From: Nymphaea colorata
Lineage: Eukaryota > Streptophyta > Magnoliopsida > Nymphaeales > Nymphaeaceae
Direction of reading: 5' to 3'
DNA: 64,000 nucleotides
Assembly (NCBI RefSeq): GCF_008831285.2
Contig: NC_045142.1
Span: 22,567,300 to 22,631,299 of the forward strand
Translations under genes and position numbers: made by a program
In this document: in pieces, positions 1-11,467 of the stretch
Position numbering within the stretch: the first letter of the stretch is position 1
How the letters are laid out: each line of letters starts with the position of its first letter
Notes under the pieces: model-generated
Told to the model about the DNA's origin: nothing
The model's input: only the letters and a program-made list of their open reading frames with translations
Database searches by the model: none

Positions 1-230
1 TTTGCTGAGTGAGCAAGAGTGTCGAGGTTTAGTGATGCTGGTTCTTAATTGTGTTTTTTCTGTTGATTTTTATTTTTGTTTCTTTTATTCTTTGTATTCT
101 TTTTCGTCATTAATGGAAGGGGAGACCCAGCCCGACTGCATCGGAACAGTTCCTGGTCAAGGAAGGTGGTGGCATTTCTGGCCCCAAATGAAGGGACAAG
201 GTATACATCACAGCGTTGGAGCTCCCATGC
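1..230 (+). mobile_element. 3' tail of a LINE, truncated by the window edge
   Basis: The first bases match the last readable LINE segment at 61562 onward, where a frame continues from the C-terminal LINE region. An open frame from base 2 begins MLSEQECRGLVML and runs through the presumed stop region without a conserved domain. Assignment rests only on the parallel with the right-hand copy. Confidence 0.45.
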
Positions 231-1851
231 ATTTTTGTAGCTTTGCGTCATTTTTAGCAATACAGGCAAAATTAGTAAGAACAAGATTCGTTTTGAATAT
301 TAGCGTTTTCTTGAAGAACCAATATAAATATAAATGCAAATATAAATATAAGTATAAATATAGATAAATAAATATTAAATATACAAATGTACATATATAT
401 TCATTTTAATCTTCTGGATGTTGGACGACTAAAAGATTTAAAATATGTCACTGACAACACCATAAACCATTCCTAAAGGTGCCATAAATAATTACTATCT
501 GATACACTATTGCTAATACAGCTGCATGCTTTAGTGACCGATTTTTTTTTAGTAATGAGAAAAGATCTGACATATGACAAATTTGAACATGTGTGAGTGT
601 GTGGTTCAAATTTGACGGATGCTAGATATGGTCATATAGCTCAAAATAAAAAATTATTTGCTAAAATATAGACACTGAAGGGGTATTAGCAACGGTTTAT
701 AGTTTGTGGTAGTGTGTTTTTATACTAGTTTGTAGTGATTTCAACAACAGTTTGTGGTGCTTTCAACTATAGACTTTTAACTTTATAATTACCTAACACT
801 GGTTATTCGACATGCTAGAATTGTCCCATATAAAAGTACTAGTAATATCTTAAGTAGTCTTTAATTTTTATAGGTGAAGACCAATTAGCTCCATTGTATG
901 GCGTCTAATGATATTTTAATTACATTACTATAAACTAATGCACTGAATGACTTTTATCATATCTAAGGGTGCAAAAAATCCATGTTTGGTTCTTTCAAAT
1001 GCATAACCCCAAAATGTTAATAAGCTGACAAGTAAGTTCTCAATGATGGCAAACCTCTCACACACACAAGATCATTGGGAACTTCCTAGCAAAAGTCCTA
1101 TATATGCTGCCAAAACACTATGACTTGACTCTGAGGGTAGGCACTGGGCCAGGCACCAGATGGACAATTGGGACCCATTTGACCTACTAGGCAGTTAAAA
1201 AAACTCGCAGAGATAGCTGGCCTGGGTTGGGTATCGGGGGCTCGACTTGGTCCAAATACATATCTTTATACTCTCTTTTTTTTCCACATTCTTTGGCATG
1301 ATGCCAGCAGATCGACTCCCATACAAACCCTTAGTAACTAGAGGTTGATTTGTATAATGTCAAACCAGTTTATGTTTTGGAAAGCACACATATATTATAT
1401 CTCTTTTTCTTTATATATATATATATATATATATATAATCCTTCAATTTCTTCACCCAGCTTTGCATAGAGAAATCCTCCGACATCTCACAGTGGATCAC
1501 TTAGGGACTCGTACTGAGGAATGCATTTATTTACGTGCTCAATGCATTATATTCGGTGGCTGTAATTGAATTGAAGTCTGGATGACCTGAGTCTATATAT
1601 ATATATATGTATCACTGAAAACTAGTTGTCAAAAATGAGCATTAGCAATGGTTTATGATATGTTCATAGCAACAGTTCCTAGTGTTTTTAGCAACAATTA
1701 ACAGTTCTTTTAAAGACTAATTTTTAATGGTTTAAACAATTGGAGCATCGAGTACACAAAAGAACAATACATACGTACACATACAAACATATATTCACCT
1801 ACTTTTTGCTTCTGGGTTTGGTGTGGTTTTACATTTGGTTTAATATCTAGA
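1..1851. repeat. Left copy of a direct duplication repeated at 61562-64000
   Basis: The sequence runs almost collinearly with 61562-64000, at an offset of 61561 at the start. Differences are scattered substitutions, short TA tracts here (1412-1437 and 1594-1608) against about 110-base tracts in the other copy, and the absence after about 1331 of a 452-base block present at 62848-63299. The segment runs off both window ends, so its true limits are unknown. In the right copy the same sequence follows LINE coding remnants directly, so the first 100-200 bases here are probably the 3' end of a second LINE copy. No gene is visible in the remainder. Confidence 0.9.
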
Positions 1852-1915
1852 TCCAAAAACCCAACAAAAACTTTCAACCCTTGGTCCATTTTCTAACATA
1901 AAAGTAGGTTCTTAA

Positions 1916-2060
1916 GAGGCTGTTTGGCAACAGTAATACATTGTTGCAAATAAGACAGATTCATATAAGAATTATTACAGTGTTATATGAATGTGTCTCA
2001 TTTTGTTTTGGGTAGATTTAGGAGAATAATAACGATGTGTTACTGCAGTCATACAGCCCC
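1916..2060. mobile_element. PIF/Harbinger (Tourist-like) MITE
   Basis: A 145-bp near-palindromic element. The left end starts GAGGCTGTTTGGCAACAG and the right end reads CAGTCATACAGCCCC. Reverse-complemented, the two ends align over about 28 bases with a few mismatches. A second inverted pair (AGACAGATTCATATAA and TTATATGAATGTGTCT) fills the middle. TAA lies directly on both sides (1913-1915 and 2061-2063), the 3-base target duplication typical of PIF/Harbinger. It has no coding capacity, so it is non-autonomous. Confidence 0.75.
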
Positions 2061-2063
2061 TAA

Positions 2064-3914
2064 GGTAATCAGTCTGGTCTGGATTGAAAAAATTTAAGTT
2101 AAAAAACTGAAGGCTCTTCCAGATCCGGTTCACCCACATTCATTTAGGTAAGAGTCAGCCTGGTCAGACCTAACCCAACCCTTTGACATCCCTAAGTTCG
2201 GCAGGTTCACATGACCAAAGAGGTGGGATGCATCGGAGAAACTGCAGATTCCCTCTTTGACCAACTCCAGTGATGGTTGCCTAAGCTTTCAACATCGATG
2301 GGTGATGGCGAACTGCAGATGCTGGACTCTAGATGGTCCATGTGGTTCTGTAGTTTGAGATGAGATCGATGCTGAGAGCTACTTTGTCAATATTTTGTAA
2401 ATTTCTCTGAGTGAAATGTAAAATCAAGTGGAAACTGGGAGAAACCCATAAAAGTACATCTGTGTCTTTTAAAATGGGCGATTGACGATGAATTGTCTAA
2501 ATCATGCTTCATTCGGAATTGCTTGAATAACGATTGGTTGATTGCCTCCAGGTACATATGGCAACTGGTCCGCAAGGTTGTTCATATTCAAGGAGTTCAA
2601 GGCTTGAATCTTGTGGCTATTGTCACATTATAGTGTGCTATGTCTCTACATTGTATATAATAAAAAATTCAAAAGTACCCAAACCCCCATCTTTTTTCCC
2701 TGTATATAATAAAACAGAAACATTTTAAAAGGCTAAAAAAGAGGTTAAGAAAAAGTTAAAAAGTCTAAAATTAACACTACTTCATTAAAAAAATAGAAAA
2801 ATGCCAAAAACCCCATCTTTTTTGGTATGGTACTGTATACTTGTGAGTCCATAAGGATGTGCAGGCAACTCGATCTCATATCCGGCATTGACCGGTCTGC
2901 AGGTTCACATGGCTAAGAAGAGGAATGAAGAAAAGAGAGCGGTGGAGAAGAGAAACTGCACTTTTGTCTACCATCATTGTCCTCATGTGGATGAGATATC
3001 ACTCTAAAAAATCTGGAATTAGATCTCGAATTGATGGACTAACATTAGGTGGGGCATCTTAGATCCTTTTCATGAGGTACGTGGAGGGCTACATATCTAT
3101 ATGATCCAAGATATTGCCTGCTAAGGTCTGATTTGAATAGATGAAAAGTGAAAACTGGAAGGACCGAACCTTCTTACTTATGAAGTAGTATAACAAAGCA
3201 CCCATCTTAATATGCTTTCTATATCAAAATTTTATCCCTCTATACATATCATTCTAGCAGCCAATAATCTAAAGAGGTCATAATAATATTATTGTATTAA
3301 AGAAAACCGTTTAAATCTGGCTCACGACAATCATGAGAGATCAACCCAAAGTTTTCAATCAAATAATGTAATGCCCAAATCAACTGCGACATCCAGCTAT
3401 CGCATCGACAACTGCAAGGAACAAAATGTAAGTTTTCACTCAAATTCTGAAACTCCCAACACAACTACAACGTCTCACCGAAATGAAAACAGAAAATGGG
3501 AAGTGCAATGTCACACTCAGCATCAAACAAATCTTCTTATGCAACGTCATTCAGTAATGGCCCCAACAAATGGAAGGTGCAAATCAAATTGAAGCAATCG
3601 ATTATCATGCGCCAGCCATAATGATCCTGATCTGGCCCACGTTTCTTACACTGAAACGCAAGGAGAAAAAGAAAATGATCCTGATGAAACGTTAAGAAGA
3701 AAAGAGAAAAAGAAAGATCGTAATGACACTGCATTGGCTCATGTCTCTCAAATTGAAATATTAGAGGGAAAGAAAGAAACTGATGAAATCATTGTATCCA
3801 AAAATCTCTCATCAGTTATAGGGTAATTTATGCAGCTTCACATTGCCCTATATAATGTATTGATGTACATAGGATGAATAGTGTGAAAAACAGCTAGAAA
3901 GCCTTTCCTAGTGT
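2064..3914. other. Gene-free interval
   Basis: No coding region, RNA gene or element boundary was recognised. About 2200-2290 and 2880-2950 share short diverged phrases (a CAGGTTCACATG segment and a GAGAAACTGCA segment). A related phrase recurs near 57630-57690, which suggests old dispersed-repeat fragments. Confidence 0.5.
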
Positions 3915-3929
3915 GGTCGTAGGTTCTCC

Positions 3930-4693
3930 TGCTCCACCAGGCCATATTGTTGATCCTGCTGTTGCGCAACAGTTGATCTCCAATCCCAAGTTTTGATCAT
4001 GGCATCGATCCGATCACCTCATAGAGGGATGGATTACTGGTACATTGTCTGAAAATGTCCTTGGTTTAGTTCTTGGATTTAACTCTTCCCAAGAGATTTG
4101 GTCCACTCTTATTGATGCTTTTGCCCAGGAATCCCAAGAACGGGGATTTCATCTCACACACAAGCTTACAACATGTAAAAAGGGTAACGACACCCTTGAA
4201 GTATATGTTGCCAAGTTCAAAGCCAAATGTGACGACTTGGCTGCTATTGGAAAATCTATTGGAGACAAAGAAAAAGCCTTTTGGCTTCTCCAACGATTAT
4301 GAAAAGCCTATGAGCCTTTCGTTATGGCTATGCTCAAACCACCAGTACCTTCTTATGAAGAATTGGTCTCTTTGTTGCAAAGTCTAGACGTGAGAAACAA
4401 ATTTCTCAATTCAGATACCTCACCTCAAGTTGCCTTCTATGCTCAACGTGAAGGGCAAAACAGGTCTCGGGGCACTTACCATGTCTCCCGAGGGTGAGGA
4501 CGACACAATAGAGGGGGACATAGAGGGGGATACACCTTTAATCCCTCTAATGGAGCAGGATACAATTCAAATCCTTCTCAAACAGGATACAATGCAAATC
4601 TTCCTCAACCGCCAAAATTCGATGGCGCAGCCAACTCCTCCAATTCTTCCAAAGGTATCGTATGTCAAATTTGCAATTAAAAGAATTACTCGG
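3930..4693 (+). pseudogene. Copia gag fragment with damaged zinc knuckle
   Basis: A gag region of the UBN2 type, which packages element RNA. It is readable as PGHIVDPAVAQQLISNPKF, then a stop near 3993, then a long stretch from 4045 with SQEIWSTLIDAFAQES and YVAKFKAKCDDLAAIGKS. Further stops fall near 4300 and 4495. The C-terminal glycine/asparagine-rich linker leads into CQIC(N), where the CCHC knuckle has lost its histidine (now Tyr) and carries a stop, so nucleic-acid binding would be gone. It is not translatable as a whole. Confidence 0.8.
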
Positions 4694-4695
4694 CG

Positions 4696-5406
4696 ATGAA
4701 ATGTTACAATCAATTTAATCATTCCTTCCAAGCAGAAGATGCCACTCAAGCCCTCGCAGCTCTCACAATTAATGATCCGCAAGATTTCGGCTGGCTAGTC
4801 GATACTGGAGCTACAACGCATATGAAAAGAGACACATGTAAACTTAAGAACATCTCTCCTTATTTTGGCTACGATACAGTTGTTGTTGGAAATGGGCAAC
4901 GTATTCCAATTACACACATTGGACAGGCTGATATTTCTCCAAATCATTCTATTAAGGATGTTCTCCACGTTCCATGCCTCACTAAAGATCTCGTTTATGT
5001 TAGCAAATTGACTAACGATTTTCCATATGATTTCAAAGTCACCTCTGGTCGATGCACCCTAAAGGATAGAATGATGGGCATAGTAATGGCAATAGGGAGT
5101 GAACAAGGCGGACTTTATGCAGTGAACAATCACAACAATCATAAGGCTTTCTTTTCATCACATTTCCGACAAGTGACAGAAGAGTTTTGGCATGCACGTT
5201 TGGGACATCCTCAATCTGTTGTTCTCCCTTTTTTGAAAAACCAAAAACATATTGATGTTTTACCTAATATTTCTCTCTCGGTTTGTGCTAGTTGTCAAAT
5301 AGGAAAATCTTGCAAATTGCCTTTTATTGAGAAAGACGATATTGTTTCTTTCCCACTAAAAAAAATTCACAGTGATATTTGGGGACCAGCACCAGTTATA
5401 TCTTGA
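4696..5406 (+). pseudogene. Copia protease and gag-pre-integrase fragment
   Basis: The longest open piece of this element (236 codons). It begins inside the knuckle region. The retropepsin signature WLVDTGATTHM lies about 30-40 residues in, with the catalytic Asp intact. A gag-pre-integrase domain follows, with FWHARLGHP and then CASCQIGKSCKLPF, giving the HHCC zinc-binding residues of integrase. The frame stops just after HSDIWGPAP, at the start of the integrase core. In a live element protease, integrase and RT form a single polyprotein. Confidence 0.85.
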
Positions 5407-5912
5407 GAATAATATCGGTTTTATGCTATAATTATCGATGGCAATATCTGTTTCACATGGTTTTCTCACTAAGACACAAATCTGATTTTTTTTATGCCTT
5501 TGTTCATTTTCACAAAATGGTTGAGCACCAATTTGACAATAAAATAAAAATTTTCCAAAGTGATGGAGGTGGCGAATATACAAGCTCCTGCTTCGTATTA
5601 TATCTCGACAACCTTTAAATGAAACGGCAATATTCTTGCCCCTAGACACCCGAGCAAGATGGCAAAGCAGAGCGCAAGCATCGCTCTATCACTGAATCGG
5701 GTCTAACGTTGCTCTTTCATACGAACGCACCAAAGAGATTTTGGATTGATGCCTTCTCAGCAGCTATTTTTCTTATGAACAGGCTTCCCACCTCAACATT
5801 GTCTATGCAGTCACCTTTCTCAATATTGTTTAAAAGGATTCCTGATTATTCCACCATGCATATCTTTGGCAGCAGGTGCTTCGCTTATTTTAGAGGATAT
5901 GTTCAAAACTAA
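5407..5912 (+). pseudogene. Copia integrase core, frameshifted remnant
   Basis: The integrase catalytic core normally joins element cDNA to the host genome. Here only out-of-frame scraps remain, reading across several frames. The most readable piece runs from 5709 and contains APKRFWIDAFSAAIFLMNRLPT and the downstream IFGSRCFAY motif common to Copia integrase C-termini. Stops and frame changes make it nonfunctional. Residues of the catalytic triad cannot be followed in one frame. Confidence 0.7.
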
Positions 5913-6486
5913 TTTGACCCTAAATCTGTTCCATGTATATTTATTGGATATAACACATTTCATAAGGGTTACAAATGTTTCAAACCCCATTCCCTTTCAA
6001 AAATCCATCTTCTCTATATAAGGATGATGTCATGGATAGTGATTTTATATCCTTTGTTGATATCGGGACCTCAAGTGATAGAACCATGCCAACTTCTGAT
6101 CACCCTGAATCTGGTTCCAGCCCTACACCAGATCCATGTCTAAATGTCTATGATGATCTCCAATAAAGCATGCCACATGATTGATCTCTCGATACAATAT
6201 TCATCCAGCCGATCCACCTGATCCAACGCCAAACTCTCCACCAAGCTTACATAGTTCAGAAACTACAAGTGACACCAGTCTTCCATCAACCTCTATGTGA
6301 ACTCGAACCATAGTAACAAGATCTATGGCTAGATCAACGTCTCTGGGAAACCGAACGAAGTTATTTAGAGCTATGGTAGGCATTCACAATTCTAATCCTA
6401 AGTATGCCAACATTCATACAATCTATTCCAGTATTCCTAAAGAGCCCAAAAGAGTTGAACAAGCTCTAAAGCATGATGGGTGAAGA

Positions 6487-7032
6487 GTGGCCATAGAAGA
6501 AGAAATGACTGCATTGAGATCTAATAATATATGGGATTTCGTTCCAAGAGAACCTTACATGAACGTCATTGGAACAAAATGGGTTTTCAAATCCAAACTC
6601 AAAGCATGTGGAAGTCTTGATCGTTTAAAGGCACACCTGGTTGCTTGGGGTTTCACTCAAGTAGAAGGGATCGATTACCAAGAGACTTTCTCTCCCGTCT
6701 TTCAACCAACTACTATCTGACTTGTACTTTCTATTGCTACCATCTTCAAATGGAACATCAAACAATTAGATGTAAAAAATGCCTTCCTACATGGATCGGT
6801 TCATGAAACGGTCTATATGTCTCAACCACCAGGGCTTGCAGATCCTCTTCTACTGCATCATGTTTGTCATCTTCGAAAAGCACTATATGCCTAAAGCAGG
6901 CGTCTAGAGCTTGGTTTCAATGGCTAAATGATTTTCTTTTCACTTATGGTTTTTAGAGCTGCTATTCAGATCCATCCATGTTCACATTTCATGAACATGG
7001 CCATTGTCTTATTCTTTTAATTTACGTCGACA
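6487..7032 (+). pseudogene. Copia reverse transcriptase, N-terminal fragment
   Basis: The fragment begins AIEEEMTAL, then GTKWVFKSKLKACGSLDRLKAH and GIDYQETFSPV, all standard Copia RT motifs. A stop at 6718 follows. It continues as IKQLDVKNAFLHGSVHETVY and VCHLRKALYA, then frame breaks. The last recognisable residues are LIYVD at about 7020, exactly where the catalytic YVDD should stand. The break point is sharp, suggesting a deletion or an insertion boundary rather than gradual decay. Confidence 0.8.
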
Positions 7033-9169
7033 AACGAGAAAAACAGAATCTGAGAGTATGAAGAATTAAAGAATCATTAAGGAGGACTGATAAGTATCAC
7101 AATAGGCTACTCCTATTTATCAAGAATCATGCAGGAACATGTGGACTTGTGTGGCAATTGCCCACACAGGCACACAAAAATTACTACTTTACATGCTAAA
7201 GCTCTGTAGCTATTTTGCTGATTAGCATGTGGCATCCCTCGGCCACTGATTTTCTGAAGGGCCTTCTGTCAGCAGCGAATATCTTGCTTCGCCACCGACA
7301 AGTGACAGTGTTTTGCGGTGACCCATTCAAACTGCGAACCGATGAGATCGGTCCTTTTCCTTTGGAAAAACTGTTGAATCAATGGCTGCTCATCGTATTT
7401 GATGAGTCCTGGATTTCTCAAAATCAATCAGGGCAGGCCAGTCCATGAAACTGGGCTCGATCCATCGACGGTCCAGCTGTTCTCTTTAGATGGCTGGACC
7501 CACCGTAAAACTTCTTCTTGATTGATGTTTAATATTTATATGTTTTCTATTGGGGCAGATCCCCACCTGAACGTTTATGCATAATACATAGGTTATATAT
7601 GCATCTTCCCAACTTCCCAAGATTGTTTTTCTTTCTTCTATAATGATACAAATACAAATTATTTAGGTTTCACGGCCAGGGAGGCTAAGCCTTTAATTCT
7701 CAAGCAACTCGTTCAAATTCGGAGATTCGAAGAAAAGGTCTGCAGCGAATTCTTAGCTTTAATCCTGCTTGGAAGGTCTAGGGATGCGTTGGGGCAGGAA
7801 TCACCCAATGAAGCGTTGGAGCGTAGCAGCTTAAGTAAACAAACTGGTGACTGTGTTTCCAAGTAAAAAAGTGACCCATGGATGCAATGGAAATCTTACA
7901 CAAGAATATTCCATGCATGTCTCTCTCTCATAGTCCACATCTTCGGTTAATCTTTCCACCATCCTTAAGAGCTGTTTCAGAATAAAAAAACAAATCAGGC
8001 TAAATCGAGAGAGAGAGAGAGGTAACAGTTGCTCATGAAGAGACAGTGAGTGGCAAGCTTTCAGCTGAGTTCGAGTAGATTGAGTTGAGTGCCCCTTATG
8101 GGCACTCAACTTACATACTCAAGAATAGGGGGACATTTTGGCAATTTTTTAAAAGGTATGTCTTTTATTGTATTTTTTTTGCTTCTACTTTTGTCTTCCT
8201 CTTTTTTTTATGTGAACTGGGGGTACTTTCATCATAACCATACAAACGCAAGAAAACGCAAGAATATTTCTGGGTGGACATGGGCCAACGCCGACATATT
8301 TGTATTAATGTAACAGTCATAATGAGAAGGAGAGTGTCCGGTCCAAGGAAGGTATTATAGAAAAGATATTTTTTGAAAAAAGAAGAAGATTGTATATATA
8401 TATATATATATAGAGGTTATGGCCTGTCCTGACCGGTCAAACACTAAGGCAACAGAAGATCCAAGAAACTAAACTGGGTCCTTTGATGGTTCAACCTTTG
8501 CTTGATTTTTAGATAAATATCTTTGTCCCAACAACATTGCTTTATTTGATGTTTCTCATTTGCTTTCAGGGTGAGCATATTCCCAACATCATCGCCCTCA
8601 GGTTCCTAGAAAATAACACAATTTATAAATGTCTATAGATGACCGCTCACAAAGCCCCTCAACTCGACCTGACTCTCACCAGCCCCTCAACTCGACCAGT
8701 TACGCTATGTTCATCGAAGTAACCCTGTTTCTCTTTGACTCTGTAACTTTTTGACAAGCTACGCTACGCCTCTCAAGGTAAAATCTTCTGTGTAACCTGC
8801 GCTGAGGCTTTTAAATTCTCTTATATGGAACATGTTAAGAACAATATTCTATTTTTAAAAATACAAAATACAAAAGCACCATATTTTTTTTCCAATAAAA
8901 GTCATCGCTTCAGTTAATGCATTCTTTATAACAAAAAGTTTTAATCTTTGAATTAAACATTAAGCAAGTACTATATGTTCTGAATTTTAGCCACAATTCA
9001 GATGATGCCATATTCGACAGTGATCCCAAAATCCATTCCAAACATGTGTCAGGGATTCGAAAATATGTCACTAGCTACTACACTGTGCATGCTAAAACAG
9101 CCATCATTGTATGTGGAGGGTTAGCACCGTTAGTTGCAAAGTTAAAAGACATTTATAAGTTAAGCAACA
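7033..9169. other. Gene-free interval with dispersed-repeat pieces
   Basis: No gene was recognised. About 7340-7510 resembles 16070-16200 and 38680-38730: a TCCTTTGGAAAA phrase, then a GGCTGCTCAT phrase, then a TGGGCTSGRTCCATC phrase in the first two. This points to one dispersed repeat family. A short TA tract lies at 8393-8412 and a GA tract near 8010. The segment just after 7032 may belong to the 3' end of the truncated Copia element, but no LTR partner was found. Confidence 0.45.
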
Positions 9170-9638
9170 AAATATGACCGTCACATAAAACATTATGTAA
9201 AGCAACAGAAAATTCCATCATAAAAGTTATAATAAAGTGTAGGCACATTATGTGGCCATTATGCTAGCAACTAATGTCTTAAAAAACACAACTAATACAC
9301 GATAGCCAGTTTCATCCATAACAGTTTGGGCAACGGAACTGGTGGTGGTGGACCTTTGACCATCACGAGTACTTATTAGAGACAGAATTGTGAGTACTAG
9401 CGACTTTTAAAGCCGTAGCTAATGTTTATACTTGTGCATCATATCTAAGTTAAGCTTTAAGCTTAAAAGGAAGGGAAAACATCTTTAAAACTGAACACAT
9501 ATATATTTATTCAACATGGAAAAGTAACATCATCGACTACATGACACTCAGACATTCCACTGAAATAAAACATAAGCAACGTCCAATGCTGCCAATTATA
9601 GACCAGTACAGAGAACCATGGAGATCATCTTGAAAGAA

Positions 9639-9669
<31 letters not shown>
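9170..9669. repeat. 3' flank of protease copy 1, shared with 50640-51000
   Basis: The segment aligns with 50640-51000 downstream of protease copy 3. Shared phrases include TTTATTCAACATGGAAAAGT against the TTTATTGAACATGG version, then ATCGACTACATG and CACTCAGAC. A TA tract (9639-9664) sits just past the gene end, as in copy 3. It is the duplicated downstream region of the minus-strand protease genes and has no gene of its own. Confidence 0.75.
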
Positions 9670-9988
9670 CATTTGGCCCTCTGTACATTGCAAAAGAAAG
9701 CAGCCTCTTCCCCAAATCATACTTCACATGCATGTTCTGCTGCACAATATTCAGGAATATGGGCATCTCTCTGTCTTTAATGGTTAAGCAGGCCACTCCA
9801 CAACCAAACATCATAAAGATATTTGAAGGTGGCAACTTCCAGTCTGCATTGGTGAAATGGAAGGTCATCTCTGGCAGCCTTCCATATGGACACCGCATTT
9901 GCCACTTGATCATACACATCTTTGGCAAGAGAAGTCAGTGTAGTACCCGAGTCTATGATGATCAATCTGGCATCTCCCAACAATGCAA
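9670..9988 (-). pseudogene. Nepenthesin-like aspartic protease copy 1, C-terminal part
   Basis: The C-terminal portion of a pepsin-like protease of the plant nepenthesin type. Read on the minus strand it has LLGDARLIIIDSGTTLTSL, holding the second catalytic motif DSGT, then KDVYDQVANAV. A deletion then removes about 35-40 residues present in copies 2 and 3. The C-terminal block follows as DWKLPPSNIFMMFGCGVACL and QQNMHVKYDLGKRLLSFA. A frame change separates the two halves. The N-terminal part continues at 11468 across the inserted block, so this is one gene broken by an insertion. Confidence 0.85.
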
Positions 9989-10600
9989 CGAACCTGACTC
10001 GGGATGCGACGGGGTCGAAGATGTCCCAGATGCCCTGCTGCTGGATGTGGCTGATGATGGTGAGGCTACTGCTGGTCCCGGCAAAGCCAAAGCAGAACAA
10101 GCCGGCGGTGTTAACCGGAATCAGATAGTTGCTAGCCAGAAGCGATAGGTCAGAACCTCGACCGAAGTGGAAGACGACGGTGGGCACCTTCACGACATCC
10201 TTGCCGCTCAGGTCATAGCACGTGGCAAAGAGAGAGAATCCAGCAGTTGTGCGGTTCAGCTAGATCATCCCTGCCTGAAAAGCATCCCTCATTGCGATGT
10301 ACGCCGGCTGTAACAGGCGGGTGACAAAGGTGCCGGAGTCGACAATGACCCCTTCGTTTTCATTGGCAATGACGCTGCGACATTCACTCTCAGGGACCAG
10401 CAGTGGCTGCCCACGTTGATTCCAACCAGCTGGACGTAGTAGAAGGCCCCTAACTTGGGGTTCACCACCATGGGAGCGAGCCGCGGCTGGAAGCCAGCAG
10501 TACAGCATCACCAATGATGAGTGTCGATGATGTAGTGGAGCCAGTTTGATGGTCAGGGAGGCAGAAAGAGAAGCGCTGACAGAAGATCCGGCCAGCCTGT
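9989..10600 (-). pseudogene. ASPG/APF2-like aspartic protease fragment, left (minus) arm
   Basis: On the minus strand the order is a CQRFSFCLPDHQTGS-like stretch, then GDAVLLA, then (after frame changes) VNPKLGAFYYVQLVGINVG, GVIVDSGTFVTRL with the second catalytic DSGT intact, and PAYIAMRDAFQAGM. A stop follows, then CYDLSGKDVVKVPTVVFHF, SNYLIPVNTAGLFCFGFAG and FDPVASRVRFV at the C-terminus. These are C-lobe features of the aspartic protease in guard cell / APF2 group. The N-lobe and the first catalytic Asp are absent. It runs straight into nepenthesin-like codons at 9988, creating an artificial chimeric frame. Confidence 0.8.
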
Positions 10601-10615
10601 GAAGGGAAATAAAGG

Positions 10616-11410
10616 TTGTTCGTGCCTTTACAAATGTCTTACAGCGACAGATCCTCCACTATGGGCAACTTTTTCACCGAGACCGTGACCTTCAGATGGA
10701 CTTCCATCAGCCAAGTCATCCACGGCTGCGGCCACGACAACGAAGGCTTGTTTGTTGGCTCTACCGGTCTCCTCGGTCTCGGCCACGATGACCTTGCGGG
10801 ACAGCCAGATCTTCAGTCGCCGCTTCTCTTACTGCCTCTCTGAACATCAAGCTGGCTCCACTCCGTCATCGACGCTCATCATTGGTGACGCTGCACTGTC
10901 GGCTCCCAGCCACTGCTCGGTCTTCACTCCCATGGTGGTGAACCCCAAGTTAGGGACCTTCTACTATGTCCAGCTGGTTGGAATCAGCATGGGCGGCCAC
11001 TGCTGGTCCCGGCAAGTGAATATTGCAGCATCGGAATTCCAGGTCTCTGCCAATGGAAACAAAGAGGTCATTGTCAACTCCAGCACCTCCGTCACCTGCT
11101 CGGTACAGCCAATGTACATCACGAAGAGGGACGCTTTCTGGGCAGGGACAACGCAGCTGAACCGCACAACTGCTAGATTCTCTCTCTTTGTCACGTGCTA
11201 CGACTTGAGTGGCAAGGATGTCATGAAGGTGCCCACCTTCGTCTTCCACTTTGGTCGAGGTTCCGACCTGTCACTTCTGATGAGCAACTATCTTTTAACA
11301 CCGCCGACTTGTTCTGCTTTGCCTTCACCGGGACCAGCAGCGGCCTCACCATCATCGGCAACATCTAGCCGCAGGGCATCCGGGTCGTCTTTGAGCCAGA
11401 CGCATCCTGA
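10616..11410 (+). pseudogene. ASPG/APF2-like aspartic protease fragment, right (plus) arm
   Basis: The plus-strand fragment starts further 5' than the left arm: YSDRSSTMGNFFTETVTF, then GCGHDNEGLFVGSTGLLGLG, the hallmark motif of APF2/ASPG-type proteases. After a frame change come FSRRFSYCLSEHQAGS, VNPKLGTFYYVQLVGISMGG and VIVNSSTSVTC. In this last motif the catalytic DSG has become NSS, so catalysis would be lost. VTCYDLSGKDVMKVPTFVFHFGRG and SNYL follow, then a frameshift. Positions about 10797-11410 are the inverted partner of 10600-9999. Flank-like sequence continues to 11467. Confidence 0.8.
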
Positions 11411-11467
11411 GTCGGGATCAACTCTTAACAATGAAGTTCTTTGTGCATCACGAAATTGCAGTTAGGG

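Larger units (their letters stand above)
3915..7032 (+). mobile_element. Decayed Ty1/Copia retrotransposon (copy 1), no LTRs seen
   Basis: Copia-order fragments follow one another on the plus strand: gag (UBN2-like), zinc knuckle remnant, DTGA protease, gag-pre-integrase, integrase fragments, and the N-terminal third of reverse transcriptase. Several stops and frameshifts interrupt them. The homology ends abruptly near 7032, in the middle of the reverse transcriptase, at the conserved YVD of the catalytic box. The remainder of RT, RNase H and any 3' LTR are missing. No LTR pair could be found, so the insertion is old or rearranged. Confidence 0.85.
9989..11467. mobile_element. 1.48-kb insert splitting protease copy 1: head-to-head fragments of another aspartic protease
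   Basis: Protease copy 1 is collinear with copies 2 and 3 up to 9988 and again from 11468. Only about 16 codons of the protease are missing between those points. The block in between is unrelated to the nepenthesin gene at that position. It consists of a minus-strand and a plus-strand fragment of an ASPG/APF2-type aspartic protease, with 5' ends facing each other. No transposon termini or target duplication were recognised, so the mechanism is unknown: gene-fragment capture by an element, template-switch repair, or retroposition plus inversion. Confidence 0.75.

Noticed and set aside
1480-1580. Short conserved segment resembling rRNA-like text (GGATCACTTAGGGACTC)
   Set aside because: It does not match 5.8S or other rRNA cores beyond a few bases, and it repeats only as part of the large duplication.
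9777-10193. 138-codon minus-strand frame joining two protease types
   Set aside because: It is an accidental fusion across the insertion junction at 9988, not a real chimeric gene.
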